From Colias croceus (Eukaryota > Arthropoda > Insecta > Lepidoptera > Pieridae), in NCBI RefSeq assembly GCF_905220415.1, contig NC_059538.1, positions 558,001-622,000 of the forward strand: a stretch of 64,000 bases of DNA, read 5' to 3'. The position numbers and the translations under genes are program-made. Positions within the stretch are counted from its first letter, which is position 1; each line of letters starts with the position of its first letter. Positions 22,817 to 32,215 of the stretch are shown here, piece after piece. Under the pieces are notes generated by a model, which searched no databases, was not told where the DNA came from, and worked only from the letters and a program-made list of their open reading frames with translations.

Positions 22817-23462
22817 ATTCAAATTTTAATTTAAATATTTAATGCAACATGAATAGGTACCGCTGGGATTCAATTATATTCAATTATACAACTTTATCGA
22901 GGTTACTTTATTTGTTTTGATTTTTCAATCTCGGCGTGTACAATGTGACAAATGACAATCGCAATCGCATGCTTGATCCTAATTGGCTTGATCCAATGAC
23001 TTGATCGTTGTGTTGATCGTTGACTGTGGTTGACTGTGATCAAGACTGCAGTGATCGTTGATATGTCAAATGTCAACTGCAACGGCCAACGTTCAAAGCT
23101 AAGGAGAAGTTACATGGAATGCCCCAAAATTTATCTTAATACATATTCTGTTGTACATAACATTGAACTAAGCTCACCGTGAACGCATATATGGACTTAA
23201 ATATTATCAATAATCAAATTATGATAGTACTGTGTAAAATATTTTAGTGGTTTGTCTGTTGTCACTCGTCACCCTATCATTAATAATTACTCTGTGCATG
23301 TGCTCTTCACATTTTTCTGTGCATTTTTCAATTTTCAGTGTCAACTGTCAATTGTCATAGCTATTTAGCTATTATTTTTTCTGAGATTATTTTATTAAAT
23401 TGTAAACAACTAACGAAAGACGAAAACTTAGAAATCCAACTACCTATCTTAAATTGTTCAAA
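22817..23462. promoter_or_regulatory. Divergent promoter interval between BCD1 and PAGR1
   Basis: 646 bp separate the two start codons, so the promoters and 5' UTRs of both genes must lie here. At about 22970-23065 the motif TTGATC/TGATCG recurs about six times in under 100 bp (cTTGATCC, cTTGATCC, cTTGATCG, gTTGATCG, TGATCaag, TGATCGTTGA), amid TTGACTGTGG repeats. Initiator-like sequences near 23280-23330 are only suggestive. Confidence 0.55.
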
Positions 23463-23927
23463 ATGAGTTCAGATATCCAGGGCGACGATTGGGATTTACC
23501 ATGTTCGGATGACGAACTTTCAAAGTGCGGTGTCACAATTGGAAAGAGTTGGATGCCGGACCCAAATGAATTGGAAGAACTATACAAAACAATAGAGATA
23601 AAAGGAACATTGAATTTGGAGTGGAAATGTCCCGGGCGACGGGCTCCTTCCCCGGTAGCAGTGAGCAAAGAGAATCAGCCTGAAGCTATGCAAACTTCGC
23701 CAGTTCGGGAAGAGAAATCAGACTTTGACTTTATGGATGAAATGGTGCATAATTCTTTGCATTTACGAGTACGTAGAGAAGGAGAAGACACACTTAGAGG
23801 CTCTGCTAAGAAGAAAACCACTTCATTTGATGGTATTTTATCAAACATGATAAGGCATAAAAGGATTGAGCAGTTGGAGAAACAAGCTACAACACCAACT
23901 TCATCACAATCAAATAGCAGTACTTGA
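23463..23927 (+). CDS. PAGR1: PAXIP1-associated glutamate-rich protein 1 homologue (PAGR1/PA1)
   Basis: Single-exon gene, 154 aa, starting MSSDIQGDDWDLPCSDDEL; in the family, PA1 is a subunit of the KMT2C/D (MLL3/4, Trr) H3K4 methyltransferase complex and binds PTIP, acting in the nucleus. Conserved blocks seen in order: DDW-x-[LV]PCSDDE, GKSWMPDPNELEELYKTIE, KGTLNLEW, GRRAPSP, SDFDFMDE, and the C-terminal SFDGILSNMIRHKRIEQLEK (human [20 protein letters not shown]-like helix). It is shorter than the human protein (about 254 aa), which carries an acidic extension. ATG 23463 is preceded by CAAA and is the first Met in the frame. PolyA signal AATAAA at 24223-24228. Confidence 0.9.
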   Translation: MSSDIQGDDWDLPCSDDELSKCGVTIGKSWMPDPNELEELYKTIEIKGTLNLEWKCPGRRAPSPVAVSKENQPEAMQTSPVREEKSDFDFMDEMVHNSLHLRVRREGEDTLRGSAKKKTTSFDGILSNMIRHKRIEQLEKQATTPTSSQSNSST

Positions 23928-24222
23928 TATTATCTTAGTGAGTGATCAAAGCAAATAAAAGACTTAGATATTACATATTAAGTGATAAATGAGGCCCATG
24001 AATGCCAGGTGCATGTATCATTATAAACATAATTAAGGTAGTGCACAGAATACAAATGAAAATTTGTTAGAATATTGTGTGAGGTTTATAGTCAAAAGTT
24101 GTGCAAAACAACTATCTTCTTTAAAATCTTAAAGCATCCTCAGAATATATTGTAAGAACTCTTCATTGAAGATATTAAAGTTGTTATTTTTCAATATTAA
24201 CTTTTTATAGTTTAAATTGTAA

Positions 24223-24255
24223 AATAAATAATTTTTATGATCACTGTGTTTTATT
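24223..24255. terminator. Interlocked polyA signals of convergent PAGR1 and TRUB2
   Basis: AATAAA on the plus strand at 24223-24228 serves PAGR1. TTTATT at 24250-24255 reads AATAAA on the minus strand, 44 bp past the TRUB2 stop. The two 3' ends are thus expected to abut or overlap by a few tens of bases. Confidence 0.6.
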
Positions 24256-24298
24256 TACATAACAAATCTAACACTTATACATAATTTAATAACTATTA

Positions 24299-26615
24299 CT
24301 ACACAAGATGTGCCGACTTCTGCCTAATCATCTGCTCATTTTCGTTAAGTATCTGTTCACATTCCTTCATGTTCTCTATTATGTGTTCTAACTTCCAATG
24401 TTTCCTTAATAACGCATCTTCCAAGTTGAACTTGCCTTGTCTAATGCATTGTACTGCTGTACAGTAGGCTGATGTCTTCAATTGAATACCAAGGTCATGT
24501 ACTATGGTCCAGAGATATTTGTCATACTCGTTGACTGATTGGATTTCTGTAAAAAATGGTTTTCCTAAGTAGTTAGTACAGGAAAAAAGAAGAGATAGAA
24601 CAATTAAAAAATAGAGCTGTTTTCTTTTTCATAACTTATTAAATAGACTTGGATGAAACTTTATTATTAGATTTTGAATTGTAGTGGTGAAAAAGATAAA
24701 TGGATACTTTTCTATGGTGTAGTATATAGTATTAAAATTTTGTAATTTAAACATACAAACAAGAAGCAATGATAAAACAACAAAAAGTTAATTATTTTAG
24801 TTGAAAATTCATTTTTACTAATTGTATATCAATATCTAGAGAGTACATAATCAAAAGTAAAATTGTTTATATTTAAGGGCCGATTTTTCAATGCTTGGAT
24901 AAAACTTATCCGTCCAATAAAGTATTACATGATAATATTAAAATGTCACGTAAACTGTCAAATACGGGCAATTAGAATACGTTTTTAAAATGGTAATTTT
25001 ATACATTATTCGACGAATAAGTTTTATCCAAGCATTGAAAAATCGGCCCTTAATCTGCTATCCTCTGCTATTTATGGTCTCTAAATCATATTTTAATGAC
25101 TGCAACTTACCCAGTATGAAGTTGGGAGGCTCAAAAGACACACATTTTATACCATATAGTACTGGTAATTTGCTATTTGCTGGCCTTATTAATCCTTGTG
25201 CAGCTAATTCATATGTGGTCTGCGATTCCATGTGTAGACCTGATAATCTGACAAATGAATTACATTTATTATCATACCCATTGTTAGACGTAATATTTTT
25301 GTGGATGAATAGTTGTTACTATTTCCTGTCAAGTCATGTTTAGCTGTCGAGAACTATATATTGCCGCTTTCCTTTCATTCGTGGCGCATTTGTATGAATC
25401 GTGCCTAGGGGCTCGGACGTTGTTTATACGACGTTCGACCCAACTACCCACACTTTACTAGTAGTCGTTGACTTGCTGCGTTTTGTTATCAACTACCTAC
25501 ATCAATTAGGTAGCTGTGTAGAATCGTAGTACATTCTTATTACATTCAAACTAATATTTAACCCCGCCTCACTTTTTGTTTTTTATACCATAATATTTAT
25601 TTGATATGGTTTTTATTGTCTACCCTCAACTTTAAGAAAATTAACCATAAACTATATGCATTAAATAAAATAATAAACTTTTGGTTGTACATATCTAATT
25701 TAAACTAAAAAGGTAAGTTCTATGTTTGAACAGCAAATACTACAATTTATTTAATTTTTTACCACAATTAAAGCTATTAATAAACAACTTACTCAAACAT
25801 AGTTTTCTGATGAGCAGCCTGCATATGGGCTACTACTCTATCTATCTTCTCTCTTGTCACATGGTTGTAGGTACTGCGCTCTACAGTTTTACCGTTCCAG
25901 AAGTATGTATCTGTAGCTTTACCGAGCTGTCCATGAACTTTGAACGCTCTTGTAGGCCTCCCCGTATTTATTTTAAGTGTTAGTTTTGTTCCGTCATTTA
26001 TGCCTAATACTAGAAGCAAACATTTTGGTATATTATTAATTTATTACTATAATATTTAATTATTAACTAGCCATTTTTTTTGGGAATGAGTATCAAACAT
26101 ATAATCAGCAAGAAATCTACGCTCCAAAAAATTAATTACTGTAGTGTGTCAGTAAACAAAGAAATTACTTTTTTTTTCAAAAAATATGATAGCACAGAAA
26201 ATAGAATTATAATTGTGACTTACATAGAATACCACTACTAAATAAACCCAAGTATGTTGCCCAACTGCATCTAAAATCTTCTTTTATATATCTCGGGCCA
26301 CAAACTAAAGGATCATCTGCATAATTTGGAACAAGTTTCACTTGCATGGGTTCGTTGGTAGCGCCTACAATCTCCACACGTTGTTCTCTTGGTCTATCCG
26401 GTAGGGCATTTAAATCTGTAAAAACATATTATTTCAAGTCTTTCCTTTCTTATATGTGCCCACTAGAATGTTGAATTTACTTTAATCTAACCTCTACATA
26501 AATTTGTTACAATTTTATGTTGTACTGAAGGAATTGATACGCATGAAGGTTTGTAAACACATATTAAACCATTTAATGATTTGAAGGCGGATGCTGCATC
26601 TCTAATTTTCACCAT
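24299..26615 (-). CDS. TRUB2: TRUB2-type tRNA/mRNA pseudouridine synthase homologue, catalytic Asp absent
   Basis: Five minus-strand exons: 26492-26615, 26224-26415, 25793-26009, 25111-25247, 24299-24546 (918 nt, 305 aa; human 331 aa). It starts MVKIRDAASAFKSLNGLICV followed by YKP (the TruB N-terminal GL-x-x-YKP motif). Later blocks track human TRUB2 closely: LVCGP, SGILLLGINDG, GQLGKATDTYF, YNHVTREKIDRV, SHQK-like AAHQKTMF, YELAAQGLIRP, GIKCVSFEPPNFIL, and HDLGIQLKTSAYCTAVQ ... ALLRKHW. Family role: pseudouridine formation, mitochondrial for human TRUB2. The oddity is in exon 2: human HRLDAQASGVL is TYLGLFSSGIL here, so the catalytic Asp is Gly and the neighbouring His/Arg are gone, with two extra residues upstream. 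The exon junction (T|TA) is sound and frames agree, so a sequencing frameshift is unlikely. It is predicted to be inactive as a synthase, perhaps a structural RNA-binding pseudoenzyme. A 173-bp MITE lies in intron 4. Confidence 0.92.
24877..25049. mobile_element. TTAA-flanked MITE in TRUB2 intron 4
   Basis: Perfect inverted ends of about 33 bp: GGGCCGATTTTTCAATGCTT at the left continuing GGATAAAACTTAT, exact complement at the right. TTAA on both sides (24873-24876 and 25050-25053). The TTAA target and GGG start suit piggyBac-like or Kolobok-like non-autonomous elements. Perfect arms suggest recent insertion. The small ORF at 24990-25343 partly overlaps it and is not a gene. Confidence 0.88.
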
Positions 26616-27152
26616 TGTTGATTGTAATAAATAAAAATAGGTAGTTTGTTTTGATTTTTATGCACCTCAAATAATGTCAATCTCATTCGTAAAAATTTTT
26701 GACGTATAGTGAGGCGAATCGTCTATCTTTAATAAACGGAAAAGAAAGTCGGTCTTTTGTATATTAACTTATTCAATATTTTTAATAACATTTGGTTGTA
26801 ATGGGTATATTCAGGTATATTTATTATATATATCAAATCAATTATTTCTATAGTTATATTTTGAAGTACACATTGGGAATAAAATATTTTTTAATGGCAG
26901 CATTAAGATTTATGGCAACGTCAAAAACGGGCGACACGCTCGCACGCACCTCGCACGCCAATTGCCATGACGTTAGTTTGTGGTGTCAAGCATAGAGGAA
27001 GGATGTATAACTGAGATAGAGTGGCTACTCTGTGGTAATAAGTGATTGTATGGAACGTGCTGCCATCTGCAACTTTGTAGGATAACTAATGCTTTAAAGG
27101 GGTATATATATATATAGCTATGCAGTATGCATATCGACATTTAGCACCAGAT

Positions 27153-27267
27153 ATGGAGCGAAAGTATATTTACAAAAATATTACTAACACCAAGAAAAGC
27201 GTCGTTTTCGTGACAACACTCTTTTTGTGGCGTTAGTAATATTTTTGTAAACATACTCTCACTCCAT
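27153..27267. repeat. Foldback element with 36-bp arms
   Basis: The left arm starts ATGGAGCGAAAGTATATTTA and continues CAAAAATATTACTAAC; the right arm is its reverse complement with about three mismatches, ending ACTCCAT. The loop of about 43 bp has internal ggcg/cgcc-like pairs. Likely a MITE remnant. Confidence 0.65.
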
Positions 27268-27424
27268 AAGTTGCCTTGTAAGTTGAGTAAATAATAAATA
27301 AGTAATGAGGGCAACCAGGGGTGAGAATAAAAAACAATATCTTTAGCGGTATTCACGTTTATTAAATTGAAATTGAGATTTATATACTATACACTTGCTA
27401 AAAACCTCTAAAATCTGCTAAAAC

Positions 27425-27474
27425 CAAAAGCTTTAGTTATTTCAGTGCAGTCACTGAAATAACTAAAGCTTTTG
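27425..27474. repeat. Perfect 23-bp-arm hairpin
   Basis: Arms of 23 bp (left begins CAAAAGCTTTAGTTATTTCA, right ends GAAATAACTAAAGCTTTTG) pair perfectly across a 4-nt loop CAGT. It lies directly next to the ATTT-rich 3' tail of a LINE insertion. It could be a miRNA-like hairpin, a cruciform, or an inversion produced during the insertion. Confidence 0.8.
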
Positions 27475-27479
27475 TTCTA

Positions 27480-28105
27480 AATAAATAAATAAATAAATAA
27501 ATAAATCATTTATTGCATAAAAACATGGTACATACAAAGATATTAAGATCAGAATTAAGGAACATTCATGTTTTTACTATAACTACATAGCATACAATAA
27601 TTATTATTAATTGACATAATGAATGAAAATGATTAGATATTTATAAGTAGTAAAAATACGAGTCAGGAGTATTGTCACTTAAAATTAGGTTATACATAAA
27701 TCATAAGTCATACAGTCAATCAATTAATATCAATATCATTATTTTATATTATTTAGACATTTTTCATATCATACAGAAATTCATTTAGGTTGTAAAAACA
27801 ATTCTCTAATAAGTATTTATTTAATTTATTTTTAAATCCTGGAAGAGGAACCCCTTGCAAGTCTTTTGGGATTTTATTAAATATCTGAATACCTATATAA
27901 GGAACATTTTTTTTGTACAAAGTTAATTTAGGCCTCGGTAAAAACAAATTGTTTGGATATCTTGTTAATTTTCCAATTTCTTTATTAGTTTTAAAATATT
28001 GAGGATGTTTTTTTATGAAAATACAAATTTCTTTGATATAAATACATGCAAGAGGCAGGATTCTCAAGTTTTTAAAAAGTTCTAAGCTTCTAGCGTGTAT
28101 TCTCC
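27480..28105 (-). mobile_element. 5'-truncated LINE, copy 2
   Basis: The plus strand shows an (AAAT)n block at 27480-27506, which is the ATTT-repeat 3' tail of a minus-strand LINE. The frame ending at 27753 encodes only the C-terminus of ORF2: LELFKNLRILPLACIYIKEI, HPQYFKTN, TRYPNNLFLPRPKLTLYKKN, GIQIFNKIP, NKYLLENCFYNLNEFLYD. This part matches the C-terminal region of LINE copy 1. The hydrophobic N-terminal stretch of the 145-codon ORF (28110-28190) is flanking DNA. Confidence 0.8.
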
Positions 28106-28439
28106 TCCGTTGAAAACTCATGATCACAACGTTCACAACAGTTAACAACAATAAAACAAGTAACAAAATAACAAAACAAAACTTAACCAAAACAAAAACT
28201 TAAAAGATAACCAGATATATTTAACAAAAACAATTAATGAGATAACCTCGAAATCGCATCAACGTCCGTCCGAAAGTTGAAAACTATGGTTGACAATGAC
28301 AGTCGCACATCATTACAAGATGGCGGCTTTTTTTTAATTTTAGTTATACCACTCACCGCCCGCGTCGCTGTCGTCTATGCGTTTACATGACAGTTTTGAG
28401 TGTGCCCCCCCTGGTGTCAAGTAATGGCCGAAAGATCGG

Positions 28440-28630
28440 ATCGTGTCCGTATTTATCAGTGTTAGCCTTATTTTGTAATGTTCTTCCACAATAGCGTTTA
28501 TCTATTGCTTGTTAAGGCTGAAAAAACATTTGTGTAAATATTTTGTCCCTATAAGACTCGTGTGTTATTTGTGTTGACGGTATAATATCGAAAAGTTTGT
28601 GATGTGATTTCGAATGAAATATTGTTATTG
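28440..28630 (+). promoter_or_regulatory. Candidate untranslated first exon with strong donor
   Basis: A relatively GC-rich interval with initiator-like aTCAGTGTT near 28457 ends in TTATTG|GTAAGT (GT at 28631-28632). No coding start linked to the donor is visible, so it would be a 5' UTR exon of a + strand gene whose next exon I cannot identify; EEIG1 at 62.4 kb is one possibility. Confidence 0.3.
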
Positions 28631-30385
28631 GTAAGTTGGCATACTATTGTACTTATTGAAGTTAAACCGTTTATATTATTAGTGTAACATCCATATATTA
28701 ACACCAATTGCTGTATTGCAAGCGCTTCTATACTCTGATATCTTCCAACGAAACTTGAATGGAACAGGCACCATTGAACGTCCGTCCACAACACTAACTA
28801 GTTTACCTTTAGCGTACACCCAACTAAGCCCAGTGATATTAATTTTAATTACTATTTGTTACAATCATACGATTAGAAAGTGTTTAAAATTACGACTTTT
28901 CCTTAATTGGTAATCAAAGTATTTTTAATTTTTAATAGAGAATTAAAATAGAAATTAAAATGTTTGCCAAAACAACAAAGTGATCTGATATTTTTCATAA
29001 TATTCTAACTGCTAACCAATGCAAACAAATATGTGTGTTAGGGATATAGTTCACAAAATCTAATAAGATCGAAACATAGGTAATTACAGTTGTTACTAAT
29101 AATAATTAACAAATATTATTAAAATTACATGAAATTATAATGATTAGATTAAAAAAAAAAACAAGATTCATTAAAATTAAATCTTGGAAATATATCTTCT
29201 ATTTTTTAATTTTTTAATGTGTATTTGTTTGTCTTTCTTTTTCATTGCAACAGAGAGATTAAGAGATGTGATTTTTATGTCTCGAGATAGTGACATCACA
29301 CTTATTTTAACCACAACTAAATATCTCATTCCAATGGCAATATCTTTTGAACACAGTGGCATAGTCGATAGGGGAAAGCAAGTTCATATACAGGGTGTTA
29401 CTGTTAAGTGTGCACAGGTGATAATTCCGTAACTATTGCAGATATCAAAAAAATTTAAACTGATATCGAAAGCCCTTTACCTAATGAGTAAAATGACAAT
29501 AATAACTTTAAAACAATAAAAGGGGAAATATCCAAAAAAGTTACATTAAACACTCCCATTGCATTTGATAGTATTTATGGTTTTGTCTACTGCAGTATAT
29601 TTCTATTTACTTTTTATTGATACACTTTTTAAGTATACAAAACCAGCTTAAACACATGCCGCAGGTAAATAGCAAGCATTATAATTTTAATTTCTCATAT
29701 ATATTGCAACTGTTTAGTAATTTTACTTAATTTTATGTGTAATACCATGGACCCAATATACTCTAGACCCAATATACTTGATATTATATTGGTCCATGGT
29801 AATACCAATAAAATTTCATACTTATTAGGAGTCAAGCTTACATGTAAGTATACATTTAGGGGCATTTTTGTATTTTTCAGTTGAAATTATTCTCCAGATA
29901 ATATTTTAATAGTTGTGATAAAAGTTATGTATTTGTTTTACTAATAAATTTATAAACACTACACTAACAGACATAATTGAATAATCAATTAGGTGTAATT
30001 TAATGTATAAATTATTGTAATTGGATGGATAATTATTGGGTGTATGTCTAATTAAATGAATAATTTTATCTTAATCAGTTTATCATAATAAATATCCTGC
30101 TTTCTTTGTTATGATAACTGAACAATTTTGTCAGAAGTTTAAAATAATATGTTCAAGTATTTTTTCTCTAACCCTTTTATGAATTGTTCAGTGTAATGGC
30201 TTTTATTAGACAAAATAAAAAATATAACATCGTATTCCATTTCAATTTTCCTAATGGTACTTCAAAATTCAAATATCTGAAAGAACCGTGATAAAAAAAT
30301 ATTAATACAATTTCCTTGAATGAGCGCTACCTTCATAAAATCATTCTTATGAAGATATAAAATGCAAAAGTCTATAATGTTTTAA
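28631..30385. other. AT-rich non-coding region
   Basis: No gene recognised. It contains a small foldback with an internal direct repeat (29743-29801). The ORFs at 29177-29432 on both strands have no family resemblance. Confidence 0.5.
29743..29801. repeat. Small palindrome with internal direct repeat
   Basis: TACCATGGACCCAATATA at the left and TATATTGGTCCATGGTA at the right are inverted (one extra C). The left half also repeats 'gacccaatatact' in tandem. taatacc occurs at both ends in direct orientation. Confidence 0.6.
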
Positions 30386-31230
30386 CCTTTTGACCGCCAG
30401 AGCAAAAACGCATCGCCGTGCCCTCCACGCCAAGCCACAAATTCAATGAGATAACCTTGAAAATAGTAGGGAGTCCAAAATGTTATCGATAAACATAATA
30501 ATTCACGTCTGAATATTTGAATAAACAGCTTATAACACAAAAATAATATTTATTTAACCTCATCTCCTACTGTAAAAACTTAAGACCACATTTATAGCAA
30601 CTATCAACAAAAAAAATCAACCTTTTGAGATACAAAAATACATATAAAATTGCAGCAAGTTACAGCACTATTCTCTATCAGTTACGCCCCATTGGCATGT
30701 ATACATGCCAATGGCGCGGGCAACCATCCTTTTTTTTATAATCTCTCGCTTCTGATTAGTGATGTGTAGCTGTATATTATTATAACTTATCGAGTTTATT
30801 TATTAAGTTTATATGAACTATAGGTATTATTGTGGAGTGTTTATTTGTAAATATCAAAACAACTATTACCTTTCAATAAAGGGAATTGCATTAAAACTAC
30901 ATATTTATTTTCCAATCATTTAGTTTAATACTTGAGTTATTACAAATACTAATTATATGTAGGTACCTATTTAGGTCAATTACCATATTTTGATACGACA
31001 TAGCGACAATTTGTATCTTAAGAATATTCTAATAAAGGCACTGATTATACTTATTAGGTAATAAATTTTGAAAACTGCTAAATAGGTAAGTACCTACAGA
31101 TTTTTAGAGATATTTATACATTTTGGACCTAAGCGAATTTTTATCATTACATGGACAATAAATATTATGCTAGAACGCATACATTGTGTTTGTGACGATA
31201 AAATAAAAAATAATAAAAAATCAACAATTG

Positions 31231-32135
31231 TATAAGGTAAAAGAGGTAATTAACGCCCGCCTAACAAAAATCTAATTTTTTATTTATTAAAACTACTTTA
31301 AAGCACATAAACAGACGACGAGTAGGTTTGATATTTCTTTCTAAACCGAAAAATACCAATTAAAACGTGAAACTATTTATGTTTCATGACATAAAGACAT
31401 CTTTTTAAAAACCTTTTCTTGGGCGTTTATAGAAATACTGTGTTAAATAGCGCCCGTTTATGAAAGAAAATTGTGTGTGCCTAAAATACGTTCTTATAGA
31501 ATTTCTGCTAAGTAAAATATAAAAAGCACGTTATAAAATTTCTTTATTAAAAATAAAAGAAGCTCACGAAAGAAAATTTAGTATTAAAACTATAAAATTC
31601 GTAACTCACATAAAGTGACTTGTTTCTTCAAGTTGTAACGATTTTATACTTTTTTATTTTAGTTTAACTAATCAACGTTAATATTAGTAATCTTCTACCA
31701 TACTTTAAACAAAAAAAAACTAATTTAACGCCCCAAGGTCCGTTTACTGGGCGTTATTACGCGACTGGGCGTTATTGACATTTTTTTTAAATTTTGAAGT
31801 AATTAAGTAAATCATTTTGAAAATATTTACAGAATATGAAGTGTGGTTAGCCAAAGTATGAAAATAATCCAAGAAATAACTCAAAAACAACTGAAAACTT
31901 ATAGTTTCGTTAGAAGACATTTTTATAGCAGCCAGTGCACGTCTAACGCTCTTGAAACGAAAGCTGCTACTGGCAAAGATGGCGACTCCAGACTTACGCA
32001 ACCGCGCTAGGCGCGTTCCTATTGGTGCAATTCATTTGTGCGTGAGGTACGATGCGGGTCTATTGAATATAAGTGGGTTTTTTGAAGTTCGGGCGTTATT
32101 TAACAGAGGGCGTTAATTGACACACCTACCTTATA
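31231..32135. mobile_element. Nested 0.9-kb element with repeated AATAACGCCC motifs
   Basis: The ends read TATAAGGTAAAAGAGGTAAT then TAACGCCC on the left, and the complement of the right end gives TATAAGGTAGGTGTGTCAAT then TAACGCCC. Inside, the core (A/T)AACGCCC or AGCGCCC recurs: near 31253, 31451 and 31730 in one orientation, and as GGGCGTTA near 31749, 31766, 32092 and 32108 in the other. This inward-facing arrangement resembles subterminal transposase-binding repeats. No transposase; the minus ORF 31744-32001 is unsupported. Confidence 0.65.
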
Positions 32136-32136
32136 A

Positions 32137-32215
32137 TCATTATGTTCATTAACAGCCTTGTATTTACCTACCTATCTATATAATTATTATGCTCATTAAT
32201 AGCCATGTAACTACT
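32137..32215 (+). repeat. Tandem duplication, about 45-bp period
   Basis: 'attatgttcattaacagcct' tgta recurs as 'attatgctcattaatagcca' tgta 45-48 bp later, with similar flanking TATCTA/TAATTA. Ordinary local duplication. Confidence 0.6.

Larger units (their letters stand above)
26616..27479. other. Region upstream of TRUB2
   Basis: Should hold the TRUB2 promoter. Otherwise AT-rich, with a short (TA)n run near 27105, a foldback at 27153-27267 and a near-perfect palindrome at 27425-27474. ORFs at 26792-26995 and 27141-27356 are not supported as genes. Confidence 0.5.

Noticed and set aside
27141..27356. 71-codon minus-strand ORF
   Set aside because: It lies across the foldback at 27153-27267 and has no family resemblance.
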